A DNA stretch of 6,193 nt from DASPKW01 sp038244055 (GCA_038244055.1 JBBRTW010000438.1:1-6193), one strand, 5' to 3'; shown: positions 1 through 5,815, counted from the first letter of the stretch. The notes: generated from the sequence alone by a model not told the origin. Made by a program: numbers and translations.

Positions 1-176
1 ATCACCTCGCCATCGGGGAGCTGCTCCCCACCGGCGCGGCGGCGCACGACCTCGGCGATCACGCGCATGACGGTGGCGGGATCGACCGTCACGACCTGCT
101 GGGTTGCGCCGCCCAGATGACCGGAAGACCCCGGTTCGTAGGGCGAGACATAGTTGTCGGCGTTTTCTTGCCCCAT
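1..176 (-). CDS. N-terminus of a probable serine/threonine protein kinase (partial, runs off the left edge)
   Basis: Only the first 58 codons are visible and the gene continues past position 1. The protein starts MGQENADNYVSPYEP and continues to ...RRRAGGEQLPDGEV. The kinase domain itself is not in the window. The call rests on two things: the 'R..GE.LPD..VI' phrase, which is typical of the segment just before the kinase domain in planctomycete Ser/Thr kinases, and the position 30 bp downstream of an ECF-like sigma gene, a common pairing in Planctomycetota. The start at 176 is well fixed because an in-frame TAA lies three codons upstream; no good Shine-Dalgarno sequence is visible, so translation may be coupled to the sigma gene. 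An overlapping frame starting at the sigma stop codon is also open, but it gives an Arg-rich sequence of shadow type. An anti-sigma or other regulatory protein remains possible. Confidence 0.6.
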   Translation of the reverse strand, partial: MGQENADNYVSPYEPGSSGHLGGATQQVVTVDPATVMRVIAEVVRRRAGGEQLPDGEV

Positions 177-206
177 GGGGTTTTACCGCGGACTTATTTG
201 CCGCCA

Positions 207-815
207 TCAGCGAAAATGGGATGCGGATCGAAGATCGCGGCGAACCTGCTGCAGGCCGCGATAACAAAGTTGATGAACGGCGCGCTCGGAGCGATTGAGG
301 CGGCCGGCGATTTCCTGGGGGCTCATTCCCTGCATGTAGCGGAGAGTGACGGCGGCGCGAATGTCCTCCGGCAGAGTCTCGAGGGAGCGTTGCAGGGCGG
401 CCATGAACTCGTGACCGGCGGCCGAGCGGCTGGGTGTTTTGCTGTGCATCGCCAGTTCGGCGAGCGTGGCGACGATGGAATCGCTCTGGGCGACGCGGCG
501 CGACTTGCCGCCGTGCTTGACCCGCCCGCGTATGCGCAGCAGTTGGGCGATTCGCCGGCGGGCGATGGTCACCAGCAGGCGAAAAACCGAGGTTTCATCG
601 GCCGGTATGAAATGGGTCATGCGCCGGGCGGCCTCGAAGTAGGTATCCTGGAGAATATCGTGCGGCTCGACCAGCGGCGACAGGATTGAGGGAAAGTGCT
701 TGCAGATGTAAGCCAGCAGATGGCTGCGCTCCGATACCAGCAGGACCTGAAGCGCCTCTGGCTCCAGAGCCTTGCCGAGCGGCCCCCGATTCACCTCGCT
801 TTTGAGCGCTTCCAT
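207..815 (-). CDS. ECF-like sigma-70 family RNA polymerase sigma factor
   Basis: A 202-residue protein, normal length for an ECF sigma factor, which would direct RNA polymerase to a specific set of promoters. Region 2 spans about residues 23-97 and includes DILQDTYFEA (53-62), the usual region 2.2-2.3 signature, followed by the Arg-rich TIARRRIAQLLRIRGR. A linker of about 45 residues follows. Region 4 (about 145-195) has LETLPEDIRAAVTLRY and then the helix-turn-helix MSPQEIAGRLNRSERAVHQL, which should bind the -35 element. A GAAGG sequence (823-827 on the plus strand as ccttc) lies 7 nt before the ATG and supports this start. No anti-sigma factor is visible; instead a probable kinase gene starts 30 bp downstream, suggesting control by phosphorylation as in planctomycete sigma/kinase pairs. 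The 121-bp upstream region carries a palindrome and boxes shared with the PEP-CTERM promoter region. The family is clear; the regulon is unknown. Confidence 0.92.
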   Translation of the reverse strand: MEALKSEVNRGPLGKALEPEALQVLLVSERSHLLAYICKHFPSILSPLVEPHDILQDTYFEAARRMTHFIPADETSVFRLLVTIARRRIAQLLRIRGRVKHGGKSRRVAQSDSIVATLAELAMHSKTPSRSAAGHEFMAALQRSLETLPEDIRAAVTLRYMQGMSPQEIAGRLNRSERAVHQLCYRGLQQVRRDLRSASHFR

Positions 816-847
816 AACCGGGCCTTCGTCAATAAATCTGATTCGCC

Positions 848-861
848 ATGAGATATCTCAT
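848..861. promoter_or_regulatory. 14-bp perfect palindrome upstream of the sigma gene (candidate operator)
   Basis: ATGAGATATCTCAT reads the same on both strands. It lies 32 bp upstream of the sigma factor start codon, in the 121-bp gap between the pseudopilin and sigma genes. The position suits an operator or activator site. A weak -35-like TTGAAT (minus strand) overlaps its upstream edge, which would place the palindrome in the promoter spacer, but no convincing -10 element follows. No binding protein can be named. Confidence 0.35.
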
Positions 862-873
862 TCAATACCGCCG

Positions 874-912
874 ATTCCCGAAAAATAAAGGCAGAATAAA
901 TAGTATTTCTAC
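874..912 (-). promoter_or_regulatory. Candidate promoter or regulator boxes upstream of the sigma gene
   Basis: On the minus strand, GTAGAAAT (912-905) is followed after 19 nt by TTTTTCGGGAAT (885-874). Nearly the same two blocks occur in the same order upstream of the PEP-CTERM gene, and GTAGAAAT alone occurs upstream of the GH42-like gene. The first block sits within a small dyad, TAGTA-4 nt-TACTA (901-914). The proximal end of GTAGAAAT is 89 nt from the sigma start codon. The blocks do not match a standard housekeeping promoter or a GGAAC-type ECF -35 element, so their role is inferred only from recurrence and placement. Confidence 0.35.
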
Positions 913-936
913 TACCCTCGGCAAATTCCGTGGCAT

Positions 937-1749
937 TTACCTGTTTTGCGATTCATCCAGACGGGACCAGAAGATGTCGAGGGTGCTTTTTCCGGTTGAG
1001 AAATCCGCCAGGGAGTTCGCGGACCTCAGATCGACGTGTCCATCGGCATATCCAAAATTGGCGGCGCCTTTGGGCTCGCGCGGCTTGGCGGACATTCCGT
1101 AAGGGCGGTGGCGCTCGAAGGAGATTTCCGAATTGACCATGCCCCAGCGGCCTTCATCCACCGGCGACAGTCCGCCGCCCGCGCCGAAACGCTGGCCGGG
1201 GGTGTCCCCCAGGAAACCGACGATGGCGGGGGCAGTCCATCCGGCGGCGTCGGAGCCGGTGCTGGACCAGGCTTCAACCAGCAAGATAACATTGGAGCTA
1301 TTGGAGGGGGCGCTGCCCCAGACCTCGCCGGGGGAGGGAACGCGGCTCGTGATCCACGATTCCAGGCGGGGGCTCATCCAGGCGTTCATCGCAAACGAGC
1401 GGATGGCATCCGGGTCCTCGGGGCAGGTCATCACGCCTGCCTTCGCATAGCCATTGGGGGCGACGATTCCGCCGATGCGGTCGGGCTCATACCAGAGCTG
1501 GCCGGGGGCGGGGAAGAAGAAATTGGTCGGGTACTTCTTCTGTTGCGCCACATACAGATACATCGCCTGGCCGACCTGGCGCATGTTGGCGGCGCAGGCG
1601 ACGGTGCGCGCCTGCTGGCGGGCCCGATTCAAAGCGGGCAGGAGCACGCTCATCAGCAGGGCGATAATCCCAATGACGACGAGCAACTCGACGAGCGTGA
1701 AGCCCGGCCGAGTCCTGCGAAGATCGAGATGAAATTGCCTGCGAGGCAT
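937..1749 (-). CDS. Type II secretion pseudopilin-like protein with prepilin N-terminal cleavage signal (H-X9-DG-like)
   Basis: A 270-residue protein with a classic type IV prepilin start: a basic 16-residue leader ending RRTRPG, then FTLVELLVVIGIIALLMSVL. A prepilin peptidase would cut after Gly16 and methylate Phe17; Glu21 is the conserved Glu+5 used in assembly. One hydrophobic helix (about 17-40) anchors the protein in the inner membrane. The C-terminal part carries a Cys-Pro phrase (MTCPEDP), a SFAMNAW phrase and YADGHVDL (about 234-241), the hallmark of the large DUF1559/H-X9-DG-like family abundant in Planctomycetota and Verrucomicrobiota. These proteins have a pseudopilin build, but their individual roles are mostly unknown. 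The frame stays open to 1824, but starting there would add 25 residues before the leader and overlap the upstream gene; the ATG at 1749 gives a normal leader. The PEP-CTERM gene ends 5 bp upstream, so the two are probably co-transcribed. Confidence 0.88.
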   Translation of the reverse strand: MPRRQFHLDLRRTRPGFTLVELLVVIGIIALLMSVLLPALNRARQQARTVACAANMRQVGQAMYLYVAQQKKYPTNFFFPAPGQLWYEPDRIGGIVAPNGYAKAGVMTCPEDPDAIRSFAMNAWMSPRLESWITSRVPSPGEVWGSAPSNSSNVILLVEAWSSTGSDAAGWTAPAIVGFLGDTPGQRFGAGGGLSPVDEGRWGMVNSEISFERHRPYGMSAKPREPKGAANFGYADGHVDLRSANSLADFSTGKSTLDIFWSRLDESQNR

Positions 1750-1754
1750 GCTGT

Positions 1755-2525
1755 TTAATCGCCGTCTTTTGACCTGAAGCCGGGCCGGGTGAACTTCGAT
1801 CTGGAGCGCCGCCCGAGATGCCATAGGGCGGCGGCCAGCATTAACGTCGAAATAGAAGGCTCGGGAACGAAGCCGATGGTCAGTTGCGGCGGCACGGTCG
1901 TGTTCTCGGCAAAGCCAATATCGTATCCCTGCGCTACGGTCGTGCTTGCAGGGCTATCGGGATTCAAGCGGAGAAAGATGTAATTTCCGATACCGACTCC
2001 ACCGACGCCGTATTGCGCGTTGAGGTAACTTACCAAGGCGGCGGTTCCACTGCCATTGGGGGTGATTGTTCCCACGTTGTTACTTGGATGAACGCCGAGC
2101 AGGATATTGTCCTGAAGGAGCGTCGCGGTGGGGCTGGCATCGAGGGAGCCGACGTAATTATCGGTGGCCGGCACGACAGTTGATAATGCCCTGGCCGTCA
2201 AACCGTACAAGTCGATGTTGAAATCCCCATTGTCGAGGTCGTTGATGACCGTGAACTGAAAAATGGCGCTGTTGACGATGGGTTGCTGGCCGGGTCCCGG
2301 AGCGGGCAGGCGGAATACATAAACGGCGACGCGACTGCCCTTTGTGTTCGTAAACCCCGTGTTGACACCCCCCAGGCGATCGACATCCTGATTGCTGGTT
2401 GTGTTGTTGGGTCGAATGACACAATCGGCGGGGTCGCCCGGAACGACGACCGCACCGGTCGCGTTTTTCGCGCCAATGCAAGCCAGGATGAAGCATAGAT
2501 AAGGCGCAACCGCCTTGATGAGCAT
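1755..2525 (-). CDS. PEP-CTERM sorting-domain protein, secreted
   Basis: A 256-residue exported protein. The N-terminus MLIKAVAPYLCFILACIGA is a signal peptide. The middle (about 28-218) is beta-rich and Asn/Thr/Gly-rich, with segments such as RVAVYVFRLP, IFQFTVIND and, near the end, PPQLTIGF; the pattern resembles DNRLRE-type beta-sandwich domains, but this is only a resemblance. Residues 220-224 are VPEPS, followed by a short hydrophobic stretch (ISTLMLAAALWHLG) and the basic cluster RRSRSK: a PEP-CTERM signal, expected to be processed by an exosortase for surface display. Unusually, about 15 more polar residues follow the cluster. The frame opens at a TTG (2582) and has an ATG at 2564, but the ATG at 2525 is preceded by GGGAG at 8 nt and starts a better signal peptide. 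It heads a two-gene unit with the pseudopilin-like gene. No exosortase gene is in the window. Confidence 0.85.
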   Translation of the reverse strand: MLIKAVAPYLCFILACIGAKNATGAVVVPGDPADCVIRPNNTTSNQDVDRLGGVNTGFTNTKGSRVAVYVFRLPAPGPGQQPIVNSAIFQFTVINDLDNGDFNIDLYGLTARALSTVVPATDNYVGSLDASPTATLLQDNILLGVHPSNNVGTITPNGSGTAALVSYLNAQYGVGGVGIGNYIFLRLNPDSPASTTVAQGYDIGFAENTTVPPQLTIGFVPEPSISTLMLAAALWHLGRRSRSKFTRPGFRSKDGD

Positions 2526-2533
2526 TTTCCGCG

Positions 2534-2538
2534 CTCCC
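2534..2538 (-). promoter_or_regulatory. Ribosome binding site of the PEP-CTERM gene
   Basis: GGGAG on the minus strand lies 8 nt before the ATG at 2525. It decides between this start and the upstream TTG (2582) and ATG (2564), which lack such a match and would put extra hydrophobic residues before the signal peptide. Confidence 0.55.
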
Positions 2539-2582
2539 GTTCCGGCCGAAATGGTAATGACCATCACGATAAATTGGTACAA

Positions 2583-2613
2583 ATTCCCGGAAAAAGGTGA
2601 TGATGATTTCTAC
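2583..2613 (-). promoter_or_regulatory. Candidate promoter or regulator boxes upstream of the PEP-CTERM gene
   Basis: On the minus strand, GTAGAAAT (2613-2606) is followed after 10 nt by TTTTTCCGGGAAT (2595-2583). The same blocks precede the sigma factor gene with a 19-nt gap, about one helical turn longer. GTAGAAAT ends 80 nt before the start codon, against 89 nt for the sigma gene. A further copy of TTTTTCCGGGA lies at 2627-2617, overlapping the T-tract of the terminator just upstream. The location, between a terminator and the next start codon, is where the promoter of this unit must lie; the exact promoter elements are not identified. Confidence 0.4.
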
Positions 2614-2622
2614 CTATCCCGG

Positions 2623-2643
2623 AAAAAAATCCCTCGCGGGATT
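2623..2643 (-). terminator. Intrinsic terminator of the GH42-like gene
   Basis: On the minus strand, AATCCC, a GCGA loop and GGGATT form a perfect 6-bp stem, followed directly by a T-tract. It lies 65 bp after the stop codon of the GH42-like gene and before the promoter region of the PEP-CTERM gene, so it separates two transcription units. On the plus strand the hairpin has no T-tract after it, so it should act in one direction only. Confidence 0.7.
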
Positions 2644-2708
2644 CACTGGGCGTCATAGAGCGAATAAACGGGCGTGTTGAAACGACACATGCTGATAAAG
2701 CCATGCGA

Positions 2709-5357
2709 CTACTCGACGATCAGCAAATCAATTTCATCGACCCGCGGCACGACGACCTCAAACCCCCCATCTTTCGACGTCAGCTTCAGCTCCCCCGTCG
2801 CGGCCGACCGCACGCGCTTCACCTCGCCGATCCCCTTGATCGCGACCCGCAGGTTCGTCGCGGGCACCAATACGGCCCCGCGCGCCCCCGGGCCGGCGCT
2901 TTTGTAGGCCCAGTTCATCAGGGCGATCGAGCGTTTGCCGTCTTTGTTGAGAGCGAGAGCTTCGACGGTTGGCACCGAAACCCAGACGGGTCGGGGGTGG
3001 TCATCCAGCGGGAGGGTCAGCATTTCATCCGCGCCATCGGCCAGGAAATCGGTGGACATGTCGAAATCGCCGCGCCGCACCCGCGCTGAATAGGTCAGTC
3101 CAACCCAAACGCCCGCGACGTAGACCTTTCCTTTGCCGACGGTTCTCATCGCATCGGCCGATTTCCCATCCACGAAACCGTTCATGATCGTGTGTTCGGA
3201 AGTGGTATCGAGCGGCTCGCGGCCGACCGATGGGGCCCAATGCTTTTGCGCGTTGACGAATACGTTCGCGCCCGGCGGCACGTCCTTCTCAACCAAGGCT
3301 TTGATCTCCGTGGCTTTGTACGGTTCGACCTGCCCCCAGGTCTGGAGCTTGCGCTCTTTCAGCCCCGTCAGATCCGAGTAGGCGGGCTGGTTCGCTTCAT
3401 CGCGCGACAGGCCCATTGCATCGGTCCAGAGAATGCCCCCGGCTTCGACCCATTTGGCGAGCTGGCCTTCCGCATCGCGGCGGAGGTTGGGGCCGACAAT
3501 GTAGATGGCTTTGTACTGATCGAGCTTTCCCTCGGCCAGTTGCTGCTCGCTGATGACATCGATGGGAACATGGTGGTGCCGCAGGGCGATGTAGACCCAC
3601 TTGGCATCTTCGAACGCCGTTACGCCCAGGTCGGTCGCCTTGCCCCAGATTTCGCTGGAGCGCGGCGAGCAGAAGGCGACTTCCGCGGGGATGGCGGGTT
3701 TGGCGTCGTAGAGATATTGCTCGTTGGCGGCGAGGAAGCGCGCGGCCCGGCCGGTGCGCTCGAGCAGATCGGCCGATTGGGAGAAGCTGTCGCCCTTGGC
3801 GTAATCCGGGCCGTAGGTATACCACTCGATCACCTTCGCCCCGCGCGCGGCTACCGCCAGCATGCGCTGGGCCACCGCGCCGCGATGCGGCTTGACCAGC
3901 ACGCCCATCGGCATGTCGTGCCGGGCACAAATCCCCCGGCCGATATCCGCCAGATACGATTCGAATTGCCACGAGCGCGGGTCGCGGTTGGAAGTCTCGA
4001 AAACCAATGCGGTGTTCGCCCCGCGATCGTAGAACTCATGCCAATCGAGGCTGTGCCCGGCCCAGCTTGGCGTCGGGCCTTGCATGGCATAGAGGTAGAC
4101 ACCCGCTTCTTTGAACTGTTTCGCGGGCTCGGTGAACAACTGGGCGGTCGCTTCGGTCATGAAGCGATAGGTGTAGTAGTAACGAAGGGCATCTTTCGCA
4201 TCGGCGGGCGCGGCTGCGATTTTGTTCCCCTTCTCCTCCGCGCCGCCGAAGATCGGGAACGGCTTGACCTCCTCCCACGATTTCGCCCCGACGTCGGCCG
4301 GCTCGATCTTCTGCGCTTTGAGATACTCGACGAATTTCTCGCGGCATTTGGGGCAGGTCTGGAGATGTCCCTTGGCCGCCACGCCGATTTCATCCCACCA
4401 GAGTGCCCACGACTGCTTCGCGCCGACGGTTTTGTAATCTTCGATGGCCTTCTTGACGGATGCGGCCATGGCCGGGGCGATGCGCGGATCGTAGGGGCAG
4501 CCCTCTTCCTTCTCGGCGCGCTTGTTGACGATGCCCATCGGCGAACCCGAGCCCGGGCCGCCCCAGTAGACCTGGCGGAAATCCCTGCCCGCGCCGGCCG
4601 CATCGACGAGGTTGATCGATCGCTCGGAGACCAGCCCATTGACGCCCAGCAGCGCGAGCGTGGCGCATTCCTCCTTGACGATGTCCGGGTTGTTGTGGCG
4701 GATACCGTAGCCGGAGCCTTCGCCATAGCCGGCGAGGTGGCCGATGATGCCGAAGAGTTTGGGCGGGGCGGCGGGTTGGCCCAGCGATTTATCGAGCGTC
4801 AAATGTCGGTTGCGGGCATGTTCGGAGATGCCGACCAGCCCCGCGATGAATGTGGCGCGGTCGGCGGCGGCGAGGGGGATCGCGATGCTGACCGTTGCCC
4901 CTTTGGGGGCGGTTTCCGTGAAAGTTTTGACGACCTTGCCGGCCTCCGACAACTCAAATTCAACCGCCACATCGCTCAGTGCGGTGTTGGGCGTCCGCTT
5001 TCCGCCGGGTTTGCCGCCATTGGCCAGGACGACGATGGTCGGGAACTGCCACCCGCCGCCTTTGCCGGCGATCTCGGGCAGCGGCAGCGGAGCGCTCCAC
5101 TGGCCCAGCGCGATCAGGGGGGCTTTGTCGGCGCTGAGAAATTCCCCCTTGATGACCGTTCCGCCAAGCCCTTCCCCCCCGCGCCGCCAGGCGATCTGGA
5201 CGCCTTTTTGCTCGGGGGAAGTTTTGACGCGGACGCGCAGAGACAGGGCATTGATGTTGACGCGGCCCTTGCCGGCCGCGTCGCCTTGGTCGATTTGCTC
5301 CTGTGCCCCCGCCGAGATGCAGAGAAGGCTGGCCGCCAGAAATATGCGGATATGCAT
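2709..5357 (-). CDS. Secreted GH42-like glycoside hydrolase-type protein with beta-galactosidase trimerisation-like domain
   Basis: An 882-residue exported protein, probably binding or cutting a carbohydrate; the substrate cannot be told. Residues 1-18 (MHIRIFLAASLLCISAGA) are a signal peptide. About 30-190 is beta-rich. About 195-540 looks like the GH42-type barrel: SWALWWDEIG (316-325) fits the strand-4 acid/base site, CPKC (335-338) recalls the GH42 cysteines, and GAKVIEWYTYGP (506-517) fits the conserved 'HGAD...FRWR' segment. About 555-675 resembles the trimerisation domain, with HHHVPIDVISEQQL and YKAIYIVGPNL. The last 100 residues look like a beta-sandwich. Where GH42 has its nucleophile Glu before this last barrel segment, the sequence reads VLVKPHRG, with Lys489, so it may not be a standard retaining galactosidase. 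The frame is open to an ATG at 5402, but the ATG at 5357 has TAAGG 6 nt upstream and starts the signal peptide. It seems to be transcribed alone. The fold assignment is by motif only. Confidence 0.75.
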   Translation of the reverse strand: MHIRIFLAASLLCISAGAQEQIDQGDAAGKGRVNINALSLRVRVKTSPEQKGVQIAWRRGGEGLGGTVIKGEFLSADKAPLIALGQWSAPLPLPEIAGKGGGWQFPTIVVLANGGKPGGKRTPNTALSDVAVEFELSEAGKVVKTFTETAPKGATVSIAIPLAAADRATFIAGLVGISEHARNRHLTLDKSLGQPAAPPKLFGIIGHLAGYGEGSGYGIRHNNPDIVKEECATLALLGVNGLVSERSINLVDAAGAGRDFRQVYWGGPGSGSPMGIVNKRAEKEEGCPYDPRIAPAMAASVKKAIEDYKTVGAKQSWALWWDEIGVAAKGHLQTCPKCREKFVEYLKAQKIEPADVGAKSWEEVKPFPIFGGAEEKGNKIAAAPADAKDALRYYYTYRFMTEATAQLFTEPAKQFKEAGVYLYAMQGPTPSWAGHSLDWHEFYDRGANTALVFETSNRDPRSWQFESYLADIGRGICARHDMPMGVLVKPHRGAVAQRMLAVAARGAKVIEWYTYGPDYAKGDSFSQSADLLERTGRAARFLAANEQYLYDAKPAIPAEVAFCSPRSSEIWGKATDLGVTAFEDAKWVYIALRHHHVPIDVISEQQLAEGKLDQYKAIYIVGPNLRRDAEGQLAKWVEAGGILWTDAMGLSRDEANQPAYSDLTGLKERKLQTWGQVEPYKATEIKALVEKDVPPGANVFVNAQKHWAPSVGREPLDTTSEHTIMNGFVDGKSADAMRTVGKGKVYVAGVWVGLTYSARVRRGDFDMSTDFLADGADEMLTLPLDDHPRPVWVSVPTVEALALNKDGKRSIALMNWAYKSAGPGARGAVLVPATNLRVAIKGIGEVKRVRSAATGELKLTSKDGGFEVVVPRVDEIDLLIVE

Positions 5358-5363
5358 GGCTGA

Positions 5364-5368
5364 CCTTA
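5364..5368 (-). promoter_or_regulatory. Ribosome binding site of the GH42-like gene
   Basis: TAAGG on the minus strand lies 6 nt before the ATG at 5357. The ATG codons at 5390 and 5402 are in frame but have weaker or no matches and would place about 11-15 polar residues before the signal peptide. Confidence 0.5.
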
Positions 5369-5452
5369 CTTTTGCGGATTTGTTGTCCATGTGCTCTTTC
5401 ATCGCGTCAACATTGCACTTCGAATGGCGAGTGCATCAGCCCAGATGATTCG

Positions 5453-5594
5453 CCACGAAAAAACACGAAATGCACGAAGAGGAATGAACCAAAGGACGTT
5501 ACAGTCAAAAAGTCGGTAAACGTTGAACGCGCGTTGCGCAAATTACATTTCTACTCTTCTCCGGTCTTCTTCGTGCCCTTCGTGTTTTTCGTGG
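5453..5594. repeat. Imperfect inverted repeat of CACGAA-type units (intergenic element)
   Basis: The left arm (5453-5483) and right arm (5565-5594) are inverted copies of about 30 bp, differing by one extra A and about three substitutions. Each arm holds three CACGAA units spaced about 9-10 bp apart. The loop is about 81 nt. A transcript could fold into a long hairpin. Similar CACGAA-rich palindromic repeats occur between genes in many bacterial genomes, and their right arm read on the plus strand gives a spurious Phe/Val-rich peptide (FFVPFVFFVV). The element fills most of the gap upstream of the GH42-like gene and starts 1 bp after the stop codon of the small gene at 5596-5724. It could act as a transcript end, an mRNA stabiliser or a mobile repeat. 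Confidence 0.75.
5547..5554 (-). promoter_or_regulatory. GTAGAAAT box upstream of the GH42-like gene
   Basis: A third copy of the 8-mer found upstream of the sigma and PEP-CTERM genes, in the same orientation relative to the downstream gene. Here it lies inside the loop of the inverted repeat, 189 nt before the chosen start codon, and lacks the TTTTTC(C)GGGAAT partner. A poor sigma-70-type candidate, TTGACT (5508-5503) with ATTCCT 17 nt later, also lies in this loop. Evidence is recurrence only, and an 8-mer may recur by chance. Confidence 0.2.
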
Positions 5595-5595
5595 T

Positions 5596-5724
5596 TTATC
5601 TGCGGAACGCCAAAACGTCGCGGGGCGCGCTGATGAACTCGACATGGCAGTTCGGAAACTCGTTGTGAACGAGTTGTTCAATCTGCCGGCGTCGCTGCGG
5701 ATTGTCGAGGTTCCTCTGCGGCAT
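5596..5724 (-). CDS. Possible small protein of 42 residues, unknown function
   Basis: The frame starts at an ATG (5724), with an in-frame TGA three codons upstream, and ends at TAA next to the inverted repeat. The peptide begins MPQRNLDNPQRRRQIEQLV and ends VEFISAPRDVLAFRR. In favour of coding: an ordinary mixed composition with a basic amphipathic first half and a beta-like second half, about three quarters G or C at third codon positions as expected here, and placement between same-strand genes with no competing good frame. Against: no clear Shine-Dalgarno sequence, short length and no family I recognise. It could instead be the surviving 3' end of a larger gene whose upstream part was replaced by the hairpin at 5743-5800. 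Confidence 0.4.
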   Translation of the reverse strand: MPQRNLDNPQRRRQIEQLVHNEFPNCHVEFISAPRDVLAFRR

Positions 5725-5742
5725 AACGGATCAGCATTCAAC

Positions 5743-5800
5743 GGCCGGCCGGGCGCACGGCCACTGCACGAATCACAAGGACCGCTACGCCCGGCCGGTC
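5743..5800. repeat. GC-rich inverted repeat downstream of the SseB-like gene
   Basis: CCGGCCGGGCG (5745-5755) and its perfect complement CGCCCGGCCGG (5788-5798) form an 11-bp stem, extended by a G-T and a G-C pair, with a 32-nt loop. It begins 15 bp after the stop codon of the SseB-like gene. No T-tract follows on either strand, so it is not a normal intrinsic terminator, though it could protect the 3' end of the mRNA or assist Rho-dependent stopping. GGCCGGCC at 5743-5750 recurs at 5825-5832 inside the end of the coding region. Confidence 0.5.
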
Positions 5801-5815
5801 CACTGCATTGCGTGG

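Noticed and set aside
1..206. Alternative frame for the gene after the sigma factor, starting at the ATG that overlaps the sigma stop codon
   Set aside because: Its translation is dominated by Arg and Pro/Gly and resembles a GC-rich shadow; the frame starting at 176 has balanced composition and a kinase-like N-terminus.
117..689. Plus-strand frame of 190 codons opposite the sigma factor gene
   Set aside because: The minus strand carries clear sigma region 2 and region 4 motifs; the plus-strand product has low-complexity composition and no family resemblance.
1036..1758. Plus-strand frame of 240 codons opposite the pseudopilin-like gene
   Set aside because: Gly/Ala-rich shadow of a well-supported gene with a prepilin signal and a DGH motif.
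1750..1824. Longer pseudopilin start at 1824
   Set aside because: It would add 25 residues before the prepilin leader and overlap the upstream PEP-CTERM gene; the ATG at 1749 gives a normal leader length.
3192..5363. Open frame of 723 codons on the plus strand opposite the GH42-like gene
   Set aside because: It mirrors the GH42-like gene in a GC-rich region. Its product is Gly/Ala/Arg/Asp-rich with no recognisable domain, whereas the minus-strand frame has a signal peptide, motifs and a terminator.
5453..5594. CRISPR-like array from the repeated CACGAA units
   Set aside because: The units are about 9-10 bp apart with no spacers, and the two blocks are inverted rather than direct repeats.
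5303..5668. Plus-strand frame of 121 codons containing FFVPFVFFVV
   Set aside because: It starts antisense to the signal peptide region of the GH42-like gene and reads through the CACGAA inverted repeat, a well-known source of spurious Phe/Val-rich translations.
5743..5800. Hairpin as an intrinsic terminator
   Set aside because: No T-tract follows the stem on either strand, and the loop of 32 nt is too long for a typical terminator.
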